From J088 sp003695505 [NCBI: Candidatus Dadabacteria bacterium] (GTDB taxonomy: Bacteria > J088): DNA of 6,655 nucleotides. Below, piece after piece: positions 1 to 6,457 of this stretch (position 1 is the stretch's first letter; each line of letters starts with the position of its first letter). The stretch is taken from contig RFIY01000287.1 in the NCBI GenBank assembly GCA_003695505.1, forward strand, positions 1 to 6,655. Reading direction: 5' to 3'. Made by a program: the position numbers and the translations under genes. The notes below the pieces were generated by a model that saw nothing but the letters and a program-made list of their open reading frames with translations, was not told the origin of the DNA and made no database searches.

Positions 1-1341
1 GCCGGGCAGCGCGTCTTTCTGATCGGCGCGTGCGGAACCGGGATGACCGCGCTGGCGCTGTTGCTGCGAGAGGCTGGCGTTGCGGTCAGCGGTTGCGATG
101 TGCGTGCCGATCCGCCGACCGGCCCGCAGTTGCGCGCAGCCGGCGTCGACCTGCGCATGGGGTATCAGGCTGAATCGCTGGACAGTCAGGCGGATCTGGT
201 CGTCGTCGGCAATGCCGTGCGGTCGGACAACCCGGTGGTTCAGGCTGCCGAAGCGGCGGGATTGCCCATGACGCATATGCCGGCGATGCTGAACGCCCTG
301 ATCGGAGACCGTCCGCGGATCGTGATCGCCGGGACGCACGGCAAGAGTACGACGAGCACGGTCGTCGCGTGGTTGCTGGATCAGGCCGGTCTCGACCCAG
401 GCTGGTTTATCGGTGCAACGCCGACGTTCGGCGCTTCCGGTCGCCTCGGCACCGGACCGTTCGTGCTCGAAGGGGACGAATACAATGCCAGCTTTTTCGA
501 CCGCGAAGCCAAGTTTTTCCACTATCATCCAACGATTCTCGGCCTGACCAACGTCGAGTTCGACCACGCCGACCTCTATCCCGATCTGGCCGCGATCGAG
601 GCCGCCTTCGAGCGACTGGTGCGTCAGCCGTCGCTGGGCACGGTGGTGCTGGCGCCCGAGGCGATCCGCTTCGCCGCCGCAGTCCCGGCCGCGGTTCAAT
701 CGATTCGTATCGGCGATTCGACAGCATTCTCCGTGATCGGCTCCGCTCCGGATGGTGTCCGGTTCCGGCTCGGCGCGCGGGACTTACGGTTTCCGTTGCC
801 GGGCCGACATGGTGCAACTGACGCGGCGATCGCCTGGCTGTGTGCAACCGCGGCCGGTGCCGATCCGGACGTTGCGGCCGATGCGCTTGCGCGCTTCCCG
901 GGGTTGCGTCTGCGACAGGAGCGGCTCGACAGCCAGCGCTGGGTGCTGATTCGTGATTTCGGGCATCATCCGACCGAGATCGCGAACACGCTCGCGGGGC
1001 TGCGTGAGGCCTGGCCGGGCCGGCATCTGGTCGCCGTCTTCGAACCACGCAGCTACACGGCGCGCACGGATCGCATGCGCGACGAATGGGCCGGCGCGTT
1101 CGCGACGGCTGACGAGGTACTGCTTGCACCTGTGTACAGGCCAGACGCACTGTCGGAGCCGGCGCTGGATACCCGCAGGCTCGCAGCCGAAATCGATGTC
1201 CCGGCGCGCGCGTGCGCCGACTGGACCGAACTGGAACAGACTATCGACGCAATCGAGGCCGGCGCCGTGATCGTTCTGTTCAGCAATGGCATCATGGATG
1301 GGTTACCGGAACGTCTCGTCCAGAAGGATCAAGCGGGATGA
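1..1341 (+). CDS. mpl: UDP-N-acetylmuramate:L-alanyl-gamma-D-glutamyl-meso-diaminopimelate ligase, 5'-truncated by the window
   Basis: Mpl is a cytoplasmic Mur-family ligase that uses ATP to join recycled murein tripeptide to UDP-MurNAc, bypassing MurC, MurD and MurE. The frame is open from base 1 (AGQRVFLIGACGTGMTALAL), so the true start lies upstream. The first ATG inside (43) falls within the N-terminal nucleotide-binding GxCGTGM motif and is not the start. About ten residues or fewer are probably missing, since 446 codons are present and E. coli Mpl has about 457. Visible motifs, in order: the Mur-ligase P-loop GTHGKSTT (331-354), the EGDEYN acidic motif (469-486), FDHAD (559-573), the C-terminal-domain motif DFGHHPTE (955-978), EPRSYTAR (1042-1065) and SNG near 1282-1290. 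The acidic EGDEYNASFFD with a nearby KFFHYHP stretch is Mpl-like and distinguishes it from MurC. The stop overlaps the gpsA start (ATGA), suggesting co-translation. Confidence 0.95.
   Translation, partial: AGQRVFLIGACGTGMTALALLLREAGVAVSGCDVRADPPTGPQLRAAGVDLRMGYQAESLDSQADLVVVGNAVRSDNPVVQAAEAAGLPMTHMPAMLNALIGDRPRIVIAGTHGKSTTSTVVAWLLDQAGLDPGWFIGATPTFGASGRLGTGPFVLEGDEYNASFFDREAKFFHYHPTILGLTNVEFDHADLYPDLAAIEAAFERLVRQPSLGTVVLAPEAIRFAAAVPAAVQSIRIGDSTAFSVIGSAPDGVRFRLGARDLRFPLPGRHGATDAAIAWLCATAAGADPDVAADALARFPGLRLRQERLDSQRWVLIRDFGHHPTEIANTLAGLREAWPGRHLVAVFEPRSYTARTDRMRDEWAGAFATADEVLLAPVYRPDALSEPALDTRRLAAEIDVPARACADWTELEQTIDAIEAGAVIVLFSNGIMDGLPERLVQKDQAG
1322..1328 (+). promoter_or_regulatory. Ribosome binding site of gpsA
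   Basis: AGAAGGA lies 9 nt before the ATG at 1338, inside the last codons of mpl. It decides the gpsA start in favour of 1338 over the in-frame ATG at 1212. Confidence 0.75.
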
Positions 1342-2348
1342 CTGGACCATCCGCCGTCGCCGTGATTGGCGCAGGCTCGTTTGGAACCTGCCTGGCCGTC
1401 CATGCCGCCCGCATCGGTCTGGACGCGACACTCTGGGCGCGCGACCCGGAGGTGGTGCGACACATCCGGCGCTACCGCGAACATCCGCGTCGGCTGCGGG
1501 GTGTGAACATTCCCGACGGCGTACACGCGACGCACGATCTGGACGAGGCGCTCTCGGTCGGCCAGATCATTCATGCGATTCCCGTCCAGCAAACGCGCGC
1601 CTTCTGGCAGGAGCATCGCGACCGCCTGCCGTCCGGCGCGACGATCCTGCTGGCTGCCAAGGGCCTCGAGCGCGACACCGGGCTGCGCCTCGATGAGGTG
1701 TTTGCGGAGGTCTTCGGCGAGGACTGGGTGACGGCAAACCTCGCGGCGCTCAGTGGCCCGACCTTTGCCGCCGAGGTTGCGGCCGGCGTGCCGTCGGTCG
1801 CGCTGATCGCCGCATTCAATGAGGCGCTGGCCGAGGCGTACCAGATTCTGCTGGCGGGGCCCACGTTTCGCCTGTACCGAAGCACCGACCTGATTGGCGT
1901 CGAAGTCGCCGGCGCCTTCAAGAACGTGATCGCGATCGCCGCGGGCGTCAGCGACGGCCTCGGGCTTGGCCTGAACTCACGCGCCGCAATCATTGCCCGC
2001 GGGCTGGCCGAAATGACGCGGTTTGGTGTCGCCCAGGGCGCTGAACGCGACACGTTCAGCGGCCTGGCCGGCGTCGGTGATCTTGTGCTGACCGCCACCG
2101 GTGAACTGAGCCGGAATCGTACCGTCGGTTACCGGCTCGGTCAGGGGGACACGCTCGAAGATATTCTGGCGGAGATGTCGGAGGTGGCCGAAGGCGTGCC
2201 CACCACGGCGAGCGTGGTCGAGCGCGCCCGGCAGCTTGGCGTCGAAATTCCGATTGCCGAACAGATCTGGTCGGTTCTTGCCAACGGAAACGACCCGCGG
2301 CAGGCCGTGCACACGCTGATGACCCGTAGCCTGAAGCGCGAATACTGA
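1338..2348 (+). CDS. gpsA: NAD(P)H-dependent glycerol-3-phosphate dehydrogenase
   Basis: GpsA reduces dihydroxyacetone phosphate to sn-glycerol-3-phosphate in the cytoplasm, supplying the backbone for phospholipid synthesis. The 336-residue product has the usual family length. Seen in it: an N-terminal Rossmann motif GAGSFG (residues 11-16), the conserved lysine in AAKGLERDTG (K109), SGPTFAAEV (139-147), the catalytic-domain lysine in GAFKNVIAIAAG (K195), GLAGVGDLVLT (242-252) and the C-terminal TLMTRSLKRE. The same frame is open upstream to an ATG at 1212, but the start at 1338 is chosen because it puts the Rossmann fold at the N terminus, follows a good AGAAGGA ribosome site, and overlaps the mpl stop by ATGA. 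Linkage to mpl suggests one transcript, with both products serving envelope synthesis. Confidence 0.97.
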   Translation: MTGPSAVAVIGAGSFGTCLAVHAARIGLDATLWARDPEVVRHIRRYREHPRRLRGVNIPDGVHATHDLDEALSVGQIIHAIPVQQTRAFWQEHRDRLPSGATILLAAKGLERDTGLRLDEVFAEVFGEDWVTANLAALSGPTFAAEVAAGVPSVALIAAFNEALAEAYQILLAGPTFRLYRSTDLIGVEVAGAFKNVIAIAAGVSDGLGLGLNSRAAIIARGLAEMTRFGVAQGAERDTFSGLAGVGDLVLTATGELSRNRTVGYRLGQGDTLEDILAEMSEVAEGVPTTASVVERARQLGVEIPIAEQIWSVLANGNDPRQAVHTLMTRSLKREY

Positions 2349-2464
2349 GTCGGTCGTTGTCGCTGTTTCATTGCGTCAGCCCACGGCAGCGTCGTTCAGG
2401 GTAAACTACCATGCGACCCGGAACGGCGAGGGAACCGGGATCAGACGAACAGGAGATTTGAACG
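2349..2464 (+). promoter_or_regulatory. gpsA-ssb spacer, probable ssb promoter and leader
   Basis: This 116-bp non-coding stretch separates gpsA from ssb and probably holds the ssb promoter. The best -10 candidate is TAAACT (2402-2407), within GGTAAACTACC (2400-2410), which is also a short inverted repeat (GGTA/TACC). No convincing -35 box sits at 16-18 bp; TTGCGT (2371-2376) is too far away. The leader also contains a 5-bp inverted repeat CCCGG/CCGGG (2417-2421 and 2435-2439). I see no strong rho-independent terminator for gpsA, so read-through into ssb is possible. Confidence 0.35.
2451..2456 (+). promoter_or_regulatory. Ribosome binding site of ssb
   Basis: AGGAGA is a near-ideal Shine-Dalgarno sequence, 8 nt before the ssb ATG at 2465. 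It fits strong translation of an abundant protein. Confidence 0.85.
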
Positions 2465-2899
2465 ATGACTCGCAGCCTGAACAAGATCATGATTATCGGT
2501 AACCTCGGCGCGGACCCAGATATCCGCGTCACTCAGAGCGGCACCAAAGTTGCCAATCTGCGCGTCGCGACCAGCGAACGCTGGACCGATCGCAATGGCG
2601 CCCAGCAGGAACATACCGAATGGCACCGCGTCGTCTTCTACGGCAATCTCGCGGAAATCTGTGAAAAGTACCTTTCCAAGGGTCGTCGCGTCTACGTCGA
2701 GGGCAGCATCCGCACCGACAAATGGACAGACCGGGACGGCAATGACCGTTATACGACCGAGATCCGCGGCCGTGACATGATCATGCTCGATGGGCGCGGC
2801 GATGGCGGCGGCTTTGCTGGCGGGCAGGATCGTCAGCCCCAGAGCAGCGGCGGTTATCAGGCGCCGCCGGAGCTGGCCGACGACGATATTCCATTCTGA
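2465..2899 (+). CDS. ssb: Single-stranded DNA-binding protein
   Basis: SSB coats single-stranded DNA during replication, repair and recombination and recruits partner proteins through its C-terminal tail. The 144-residue product begins with the typical MTRSLNKIMIIGNLGADPDI and has the OB-fold through about residue 110. DNA-stacking aromatics are at the expected places (W40, W54, F58 and W87, comparable to E. coli W40, W54, F60 and W88). The TEWHRVVFYGNLAEICEKYL region is diagnostic of bacterial SSB. After the OB-fold comes a short Gly/Gln-rich linker (about 110-137) and the acidic interaction tip DDDIPF, which is intact. It is shorter than E. coli SSB (178 residues), and the difference lies in the linker. 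As the only SSB here, with chromosomal housekeeping neighbours, it is probably the main cellular copy and not a plasmid or phage form. Confidence 0.97.
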   Translation: MTRSLNKIMIIGNLGADPDIRVTQSGTKVANLRVATSERWTDRNGAQQEHTEWHRVVFYGNLAEICEKYLSKGRRVYVEGSIRTDKWTDRDGNDRYTTEIRGRDMIMLDGRGDGGGFAGGQDRQPQSSGGYQAPPELADDDIPF

Positions 2900-2905
2900 C
2901 CGGCG

Positions 2906-2930
2906 CCGTCGCGGGTTCGGTCGCGCGGCC
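2906..2930 (+). terminator. Weak hairpin after ssb, possible terminator
   Basis: CCG-T-CGCG pairs with CGCG-CGG around an 8-nt GGTTCGGT loop, leaving one bulged T, and starts 7 nt after the ssb stop. Only a three-T run follows (2932-2934), so this is at best a weak intrinsic terminator. Its position between a housekeeping gene and a separate operon is its main support. Confidence 0.25.
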
Positions 2931-2932
2931 GT

Positions 2933-2962
2933 TTCGCAACAATTGTCCGATTTCGGTATTAT
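2933..2962 (+). promoter_or_regulatory. Possible sigma70-type promoter of the envelope operon
   Basis: An AT-rich patch (about 2938-2965) interrupts GC-rich sequence. It offers TTCGCA (2933-2938), an 18-bp spacer and TATTAT (2957-2962), which matches the -10 consensus at five of six bases. The 8-bp palindrome ACAATTGT (2939-2946) lies in the spacer and could be an operator half or chance. A weakness is that transcription would start near 2969, almost at the ribosome site, giving a very short leader, so the true promoter may be elsewhere in the 83-bp gap. Confidence 0.3.
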
Positions 2963-2967
2963 TTTGC

Positions 2968-2972
2968 GAGGA
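2968..2972 (+). promoter_or_regulatory. Ribosome binding site supporting the TTG start at 2983
   Basis: GAGGA lies 10 nt before the TTG at 2983. Together with the signal peptide encoded right after the TTG, it supports this non-ATG start; the next in-frame ATG codes for residue 52 and would remove the export signal. Confidence 0.55.
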
Positions 2973-2982
2973 CCGCGCGCAG

Positions 2983-4449
2983 TTGATCCGTAGAATCGCC
3001 ATAGTCTTTGCAGCATCGCTGATAGGTTCGTCCCCCGCGTGGGCTGCCGACAACGCCGAAGGCCTGCTTGCCGAAGGTGAGCGGTCGCTCGTCGCCGGCA
3101 ACGCCATTGTCGCCGAGCGAGCGTTCGTGATCGGCATGAACACCTGGCCCGACGACCTGCGCTTTTCCTACTACGCCGGAATCGCGGCGTTCTATATGGG
3201 CCGAGATGGCGATGCCGAACCGCGGTTGCTGTCGGCGGGGTCGGCCTATCCGCGTGCCTGGTTCTACCTGTCGATGATCGAACTCGACCGCGGCCATGCC
3301 CAGGCGGCGCTCAAGTACATCAACCGCTACCTGAAGGCGCGACCGCGCGACCCGGAGGGTGAGCTGTTGCGCGGCATCGCCCGGCTCGGCCTGTCCGATC
3401 CGAAGGCGGTGGACAGCCTCAACCTGGCAGCGATGCTCGACAAGTCGTTGCGAACCTATGCGCTGTTCTACCGCGGGCTGTCGCAGTTCGAGCGCGACGA
3501 GCGTTCCGGCGCCGACAAGGCGCTGCGAGCCGTCGTACGGCTTGGCGAAAAACCAGGCTTGCTGCAACTCGCCGAACAAACACTCGATGTGATGAAACAG
3601 CGCGGCGATGTCGCCGCCCGGCGCTGGCTCGAAGCCTACATCGACCTGGCCTGGGACGACAACCTCAATCGCAATCTCGATCGCGAGTCCAAAGAAGCCG
3701 GCATGCGCGGCCTGGTTCGCGCCCGCTACTGGCAGCGCCTGCTCGAAGACGAGCAATCCCTGCTCGTCGGATTCAACGCCGACTATGACCAGCCGCTCGG
3801 CGCCGACAGCAGCGGGCGGGGAACGATCGGCGCGCTGATGGACTATGGGTTTTATACCAATCGCGAGCGTCTCAGTCTCGAACCCGGTGTCGAGTTCGAG
3901 CCTTCGGTCTCGCTGTATGATGCCGGCGGCGGTTTTGGACTGAACCGCGCTGACATCGCGTTGCGCCCCCGCCTGTACCTGTTTCAGGATCACGAGCGGG
4001 CAACGAAGGTGTTTTATGAATTTCGTTACGTCAGCGATATTGCCGAAGGTTTTCTGACCGGCCCCCGCCATGTGCTCGGGGTTCGCCCCTCCTGGACGGG
4101 GCGCAACCGGCGAACCTTCGTTACCGGACTGGTTGCGCTGGAAGCCAGCCAGAGCAGTGCCGCCGCTTACCGGGGCATCGGCCCGAAATTTGCCCTCGAT
4201 GGCCAGGCCGCGCTGCCGAACGGACTGGTGACCGAAGTCTCGGCAACCTATCGCAAGCAGTTTCTGACGCACATCACCCCATCACGGCAGGAAGACGCCC
4301 TGATCGGGCATTTTGGTATTGGCTGGTGGAAGCCCAGTGTGCGCTTCGTGATCATGGGCGGCACCGACCAGGAACTGCATCTGAGTACGGCCGCCGGGCG
4401 TGATTACACCGTGCGTACCTACTGGCTGCGGATGGGGGCCTACCTGTGA
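2983..4449 (+). CDS. Exported TPR protein with predicted C-terminal outer-membrane beta-barrel
   Basis: The function is not known. The 488-residue product starts with TTG. Residues 1-21 form a Sec signal (basic IRR, hydrophobic core, cleavage after AWA). Residues 23 to about 200 are helical with TPR-like units near 23-56, 57-90, 91-124 and 157-190; the third (YLSMIELDRGHAQAALKYIN) is clearest. From about residue 215 the sequence alternates polar and hydrophobic/aromatic residues in roughly 14 stretches split by charged or Gly-rich turns, ending at the C terminus in YTVRTYWLRMGAYL. That reads as an outer-membrane barrel, although the last residue is Leu instead of the usual Phe. The first strand, WLEAYIDLAWDDNLNRN, resembles the opening of barrels in TPR-OMP families. 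This layout recalls Slam-type translocons (TPR plus a 14-strand barrel), but membership cannot be shown by eye. It overlaps the FecR-like gene by one base (TGATG). Export and TPR calls are fairly safe; the barrel is likely. Confidence 0.8.
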   Translation: MIRRIAIVFAASLIGSSPAWAADNAEGLLAEGERSLVAGNAIVAERAFVIGMNTWPDDLRFSYYAGIAAFYMGRDGDAEPRLLSAGSAYPRAWFYLSMIELDRGHAQAALKYINRYLKARPRDPEGELLRGIARLGLSDPKAVDSLNLAAMLDKSLRTYALFYRGLSQFERDERSGADKALRAVVRLGEKPGLLQLAEQTLDVMKQRGDVAARRWLEAYIDLAWDDNLNRNLDRESKEAGMRGLVRARYWQRLLEDEQSLLVGFNADYDQPLGADSSGRGTIGALMDYGFYTNRERLSLEPGVEFEPSVSLYDAGGGFGLNRADIALRPRLYLFQDHERATKVFYEFRYVSDIAEGFLTGPRHVLGVRPSWTGRNRRTFVTGLVALEASQSSAAAYRGIGPKFALDGQAALPNGLVTEVSATYRKQFLTHITPSRQEDALIGHFGIGWWKPSVRFVIMGGTDQELHLSTAAGRDYTVRTYWLRMGAYL

Positions 4450-5297
4450 TGCGCCGCGTCCTGCTGATTGCCTGTATCGTCGCGATGGCCGCGCCGGTTG
4501 CTGCCGATCCGGTCGGGCGCCTGATCTATGCGCAGGGCAAGGCGCAGATCGTGCGCAATCTGAAGGCGGTGCCCCCTGCGCCGGGTACCGTGATCGAGGG
4601 TGATGACCTCCTGCGCGCCCAGGTGGGCGGCCGGCTCAAGGTGATCCTGGATGACGACTCCCTGGTCATGGTCTGGGACGACAGTGAAATGCGATTCCAG
4701 AACACGGTCATCGACCTGATGCAGGCGCGCCGCCAGCTCCAGATCGAGCAGATCACCGGGCAGTTGCGGCTGGTCGTCTCGTCGTTCCTTGGCTCGGGCG
4801 AGATCCTCGTCCGCACGCCCAACGCACGGGTGTTTGTCGATGATGCGGCCGACCTGCTGATCCGCCAGGGCGTTCAGGGCGACGACACCGAGATCGTCGT
4901 CCTGGCGGGGCGCGCACGCGTCGAACACGTCTTTACGGACTTTTCCGGAGCCGTGGAGCTGGAAGCGCAGCAGACGACGATCGTCGGAACCGATCGCGCA
5001 CCGACGGCGCCACTGTTCGTCGATCGAAGCGTCTTCGAGCAGGTACTTCAGGACCTGCGCTGGATCCTGCCGGAGCCGGTGCCGGACTGGGACGGCTTTT
5101 TCGGTCAGCATCTCGAGGATTATGCGGTTCGTGCGTTTGGTCGGATCCGCCGCCTCGCCCAGCGACCGATGACACCGATTCGCACGATGGTCGAGGGGCT
5201 GTCCGAGGCGCACCTGCCGCAGCGTCCGGCCGAACCGCGTCCCGAGCCGCGTTCAACGCTGGATTTGCGCTGGAATTTTCAGGACGTTGAACAATGA
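4449..5297 (+). CDS. Exported FecR-domain protein
   Basis: This 282-residue product has a signal peptide (residues 1-19, MRRVLLIACIVAMAAPVAA, cleaved before DP) and a FecR-type beta-rich domain. Matches are GKAQIVRN (30-37), the GDDLL turn (51-55), GRLKVILDDDSLVMVWDDSE (61-80), which corresponds to the family's 'DGs.v.l..~se' segment, and TPNARVFV (123-130). Classic FecR proteins are inner-membrane sigma regulators with a cytoplasmic N terminus and one membrane helix. This one lacks both and is predicted to be wholly periplasmic, so a structural or ligand-sensing role is more likely than anti-sigma control. The usual VRGT-like block after TPxA is replaced by VDDAAD. Residues 200-240 look helical and 255-270 form a Pro/Arg-rich linker. 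An in-frame GTG at 4446 could add one residue; ATG is preferred. It starts inside the previous stop (TGATG), and its own stop overlaps the lipoprotein start (ATGA). Confidence 0.82.
   Translation: MRRVLLIACIVAMAAPVAADPVGRLIYAQGKAQIVRNLKAVPPAPGTVIEGDDLLRAQVGGRLKVILDDDSLVMVWDDSEMRFQNTVIDLMQARRQLQIEQITGQLRLVVSSFLGSGEILVRTPNARVFVDDAADLLIRQGVQGDDTEIVVLAGRARVEHVFTDFSGAVELEAQQTTIVGTDRAPTAPLFVDRSVFEQVLQDLRWILPEPVPDWDGFFGQHLEDYAVRAFGRIRRLAQRPMTPIRTMVEGLSEAHLPQRPAEPRPEPRSTLDLRWNFQDVEQ
5281..5284 (+). promoter_or_regulatory. Ribosome binding site of the lipoprotein gene
   Basis: AGGA lies 9 nt before the ATG at 5294, within the last codons of the FecR-like gene. It supports that start, which also puts the lipobox at the right distance. 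Confidence 0.6.
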
Positions 5298-6457
5298 GGC
5301 GTCTGGGCGCCATCGTCGGTGCAGCGATCCTTGTGTTGTCGGGGTGCATTGGTGCGCCCGTTCCGCCACGGACAGGTGTGGCGCTGTCACTCGATCTGCC
5401 GGGTCCGCTCGTGCCAGAAGGGTTTGCGCCGCAGCAGGCAACCGAAGTCGTCTTTGCGACCGAAGGCAAGGTCTGGATCGAGATCCGAACGGCATCGAAT
5501 ATCATCCATTCGGAATTGTACGCAGAAGATGACGGCGGTGCGACAATCGTCGATCTGGAACCGGGCCAGTACACCCTGGGCGTCTATGGCGGGATCCTGA
5601 CACGTGACCAGAGCGATGGCTCGATCAACGGTGTGATTCGCTTTGCAGCGGTCGAATCGCTGTCACTCCCGCCGGATGAAGTCGTACAACGCACGGTCAC
5701 GCTCGTGCGCTGCGAAGACGTCGAGGACCAGCTCGATACGAATCGCCGGGCGATGTGTGATTCGGATTTCGGTACGCAGCTTGCGCCGCCGGATCCGCCC
5801 GAGATTTTCCCGACCGCAGCCTTCTCGGGTTGCCAGCCGACCGCGCGTGAGGACGGCATCATCCTGGCCGGGACGAAGGTCACGGGTACGGTTCTGATGG
5901 ACAATGCCGGAGACGTGCTGGTCGCCGATACCGGGCGAAACTGGCAATGGAATGTCTTCGATCTGACGTTCGGCGAGACATCCTTCGCGCGCAACCTGCT
6001 CACGGCCTGGGAAGAAGATACGCAGATTCGCAGCGAGCAGACGCAGGTGTCGTTTTCGATCGAAACGGATGCACTCTGTTTCAATCCCTACAACGTCCAG
6101 AGTGGTGGGGCCGACATCGAAACGAGCAGCGCCGATGCAGCCCAGCTCGTCGCGAGCTGGACACCGCGCAATCCCGTCACAGACGTCGCGCTGCTCGTGA
6201 CCGGCACCACTTCGATGAAGTCGTTGCTTACGGACGCCGAACTGTCGGCGGCGCGCAGCGCCAGCCTGTATCCGTCGGCGGGGACCGTGTCCTCGTCGGC
6301 AGGCACGCTCAGTTTTCCGCGGCCGACGACGGATCGCTGGGATCTGTATCTGTATGCTCGCCACAGTCAGGCGGGGCAGCTCGTCTGGCGCCAGGAAGGT
6401 GCGTTTCGTTACGATGCCGACTGGCTGACCGACAACGACCATCCGGCGGCACCATGA
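5294..6457 (+). CDS. Predicted lipoprotein of unknown family
   Basis: I do not recognise the family. The 387-residue product begins with a short basic n-region (MRRLGA), a hydrophobic stretch and the lipobox LSGC, so lipidation at C18 after signal peptidase II cleavage is predicted. Residue +2 is Ile, not Asp, so the usual Lol rule points to the outer membrane. Residues 30-140 are beta-rich and include GATIVDLEPGQYTLGVYGG (82-100), a phrase resembling immunoglobulin-like or transthyretin-like sandwich folds with a 'PG.Y.l' turn. Four further cysteines (C140, C155, C180, C262) could form disulfides in the periplasm or at the surface. The middle is Pro-rich (165-173), and the C-terminal half is rich in Ser/Thr and aromatic residues, ending in DNDHPAAP. 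It overlaps the FecR-like gene (ATGA) and the following small ORF (ATGA). It may be the partner or cargo of the upstream TPR-barrel protein, which is inference from gene order. Confidence 0.8.
   Translation: MRRLGAIVGAAILVLSGCIGAPVPPRTGVALSLDLPGPLVPEGFAPQQATEVVFATEGKVWIEIRTASNIIHSELYAEDDGGATIVDLEPGQYTLGVYGGILTRDQSDGSINGVIRFAAVESLSLPPDEVVQRTVTLVRCEDVEDQLDTNRRAMCDSDFGTQLAPPDPPEIFPTAAFSGCQPTAREDGIILAGTKVTGTVLMDNAGDVLVADTGRNWQWNVFDLTFGETSFARNLLTAWEEDTQIRSEQTQVSFSIETDALCFNPYNVQSGGADIETSSADAAQLVASWTPRNPVTDVALLVTGTTSMKSLLTDAELSAARSASLYPSAGTVSSSAGTLSFPRPTTDRWDLYLYARHSQAGQLVWRQEGAFRYDADWLTDNDHPAAP

Noticed and set aside
407-1150. Minus-strand open frame (247 codons) opposite mpl
   Set aside because: It is extremely Arg/Pro-rich and lies over conserved Mur-ligase motifs on the + strand, so it is a compositional shadow.
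1212-1337. N-terminal extension of gpsA by 42 codons
   Set aside because: It overlaps conserved mpl coding sequence, is Arg-rich, and would put residues before the Rossmann motif that GpsA proteins lack.
2363-2378. LexA-type SOS box (CTGT-N8-ACAG) upstream of ssb
   Set aside because: CTGT is present at 2363-2366, but the bases at the right half-site are GTCA and do not match ACAG.
2411-2461. 16-codon ORF ending 3 nt before the ssb start, as a leader peptide
   Set aside because: It has no Shine-Dalgarno sequence, overlaps the ssb ribosome site, and would lie at or before the transcript start if the TAAACT box is used.
2959-4272. Long open frame (437 codons) on the minus strand opposite the TPR-barrel gene
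   Set aside because: It mirrors a convincing + strand gene that has a signal peptide, TPRs and barrel strands. Its product is low-complexity with no recognisable domain, which is typical of antisense frames in GC-rich DNA.
4440-5213. Minus-strand open frame (257 codons) opposite the FecR-like gene
   Set aside because: The + strand gene has clear domain and signal evidence and coupled junctions. The antisense product is Arg/His/Asp-rich and resembles no family.
5947-6453. N-terminal extension of the 39-residue ORF to a 208-residue protein
   Set aside because: The extension runs entirely within the lipoprotein gene in another frame and is Arg-rich. Only the part from the ATGA overlap onward looks like a real protein.
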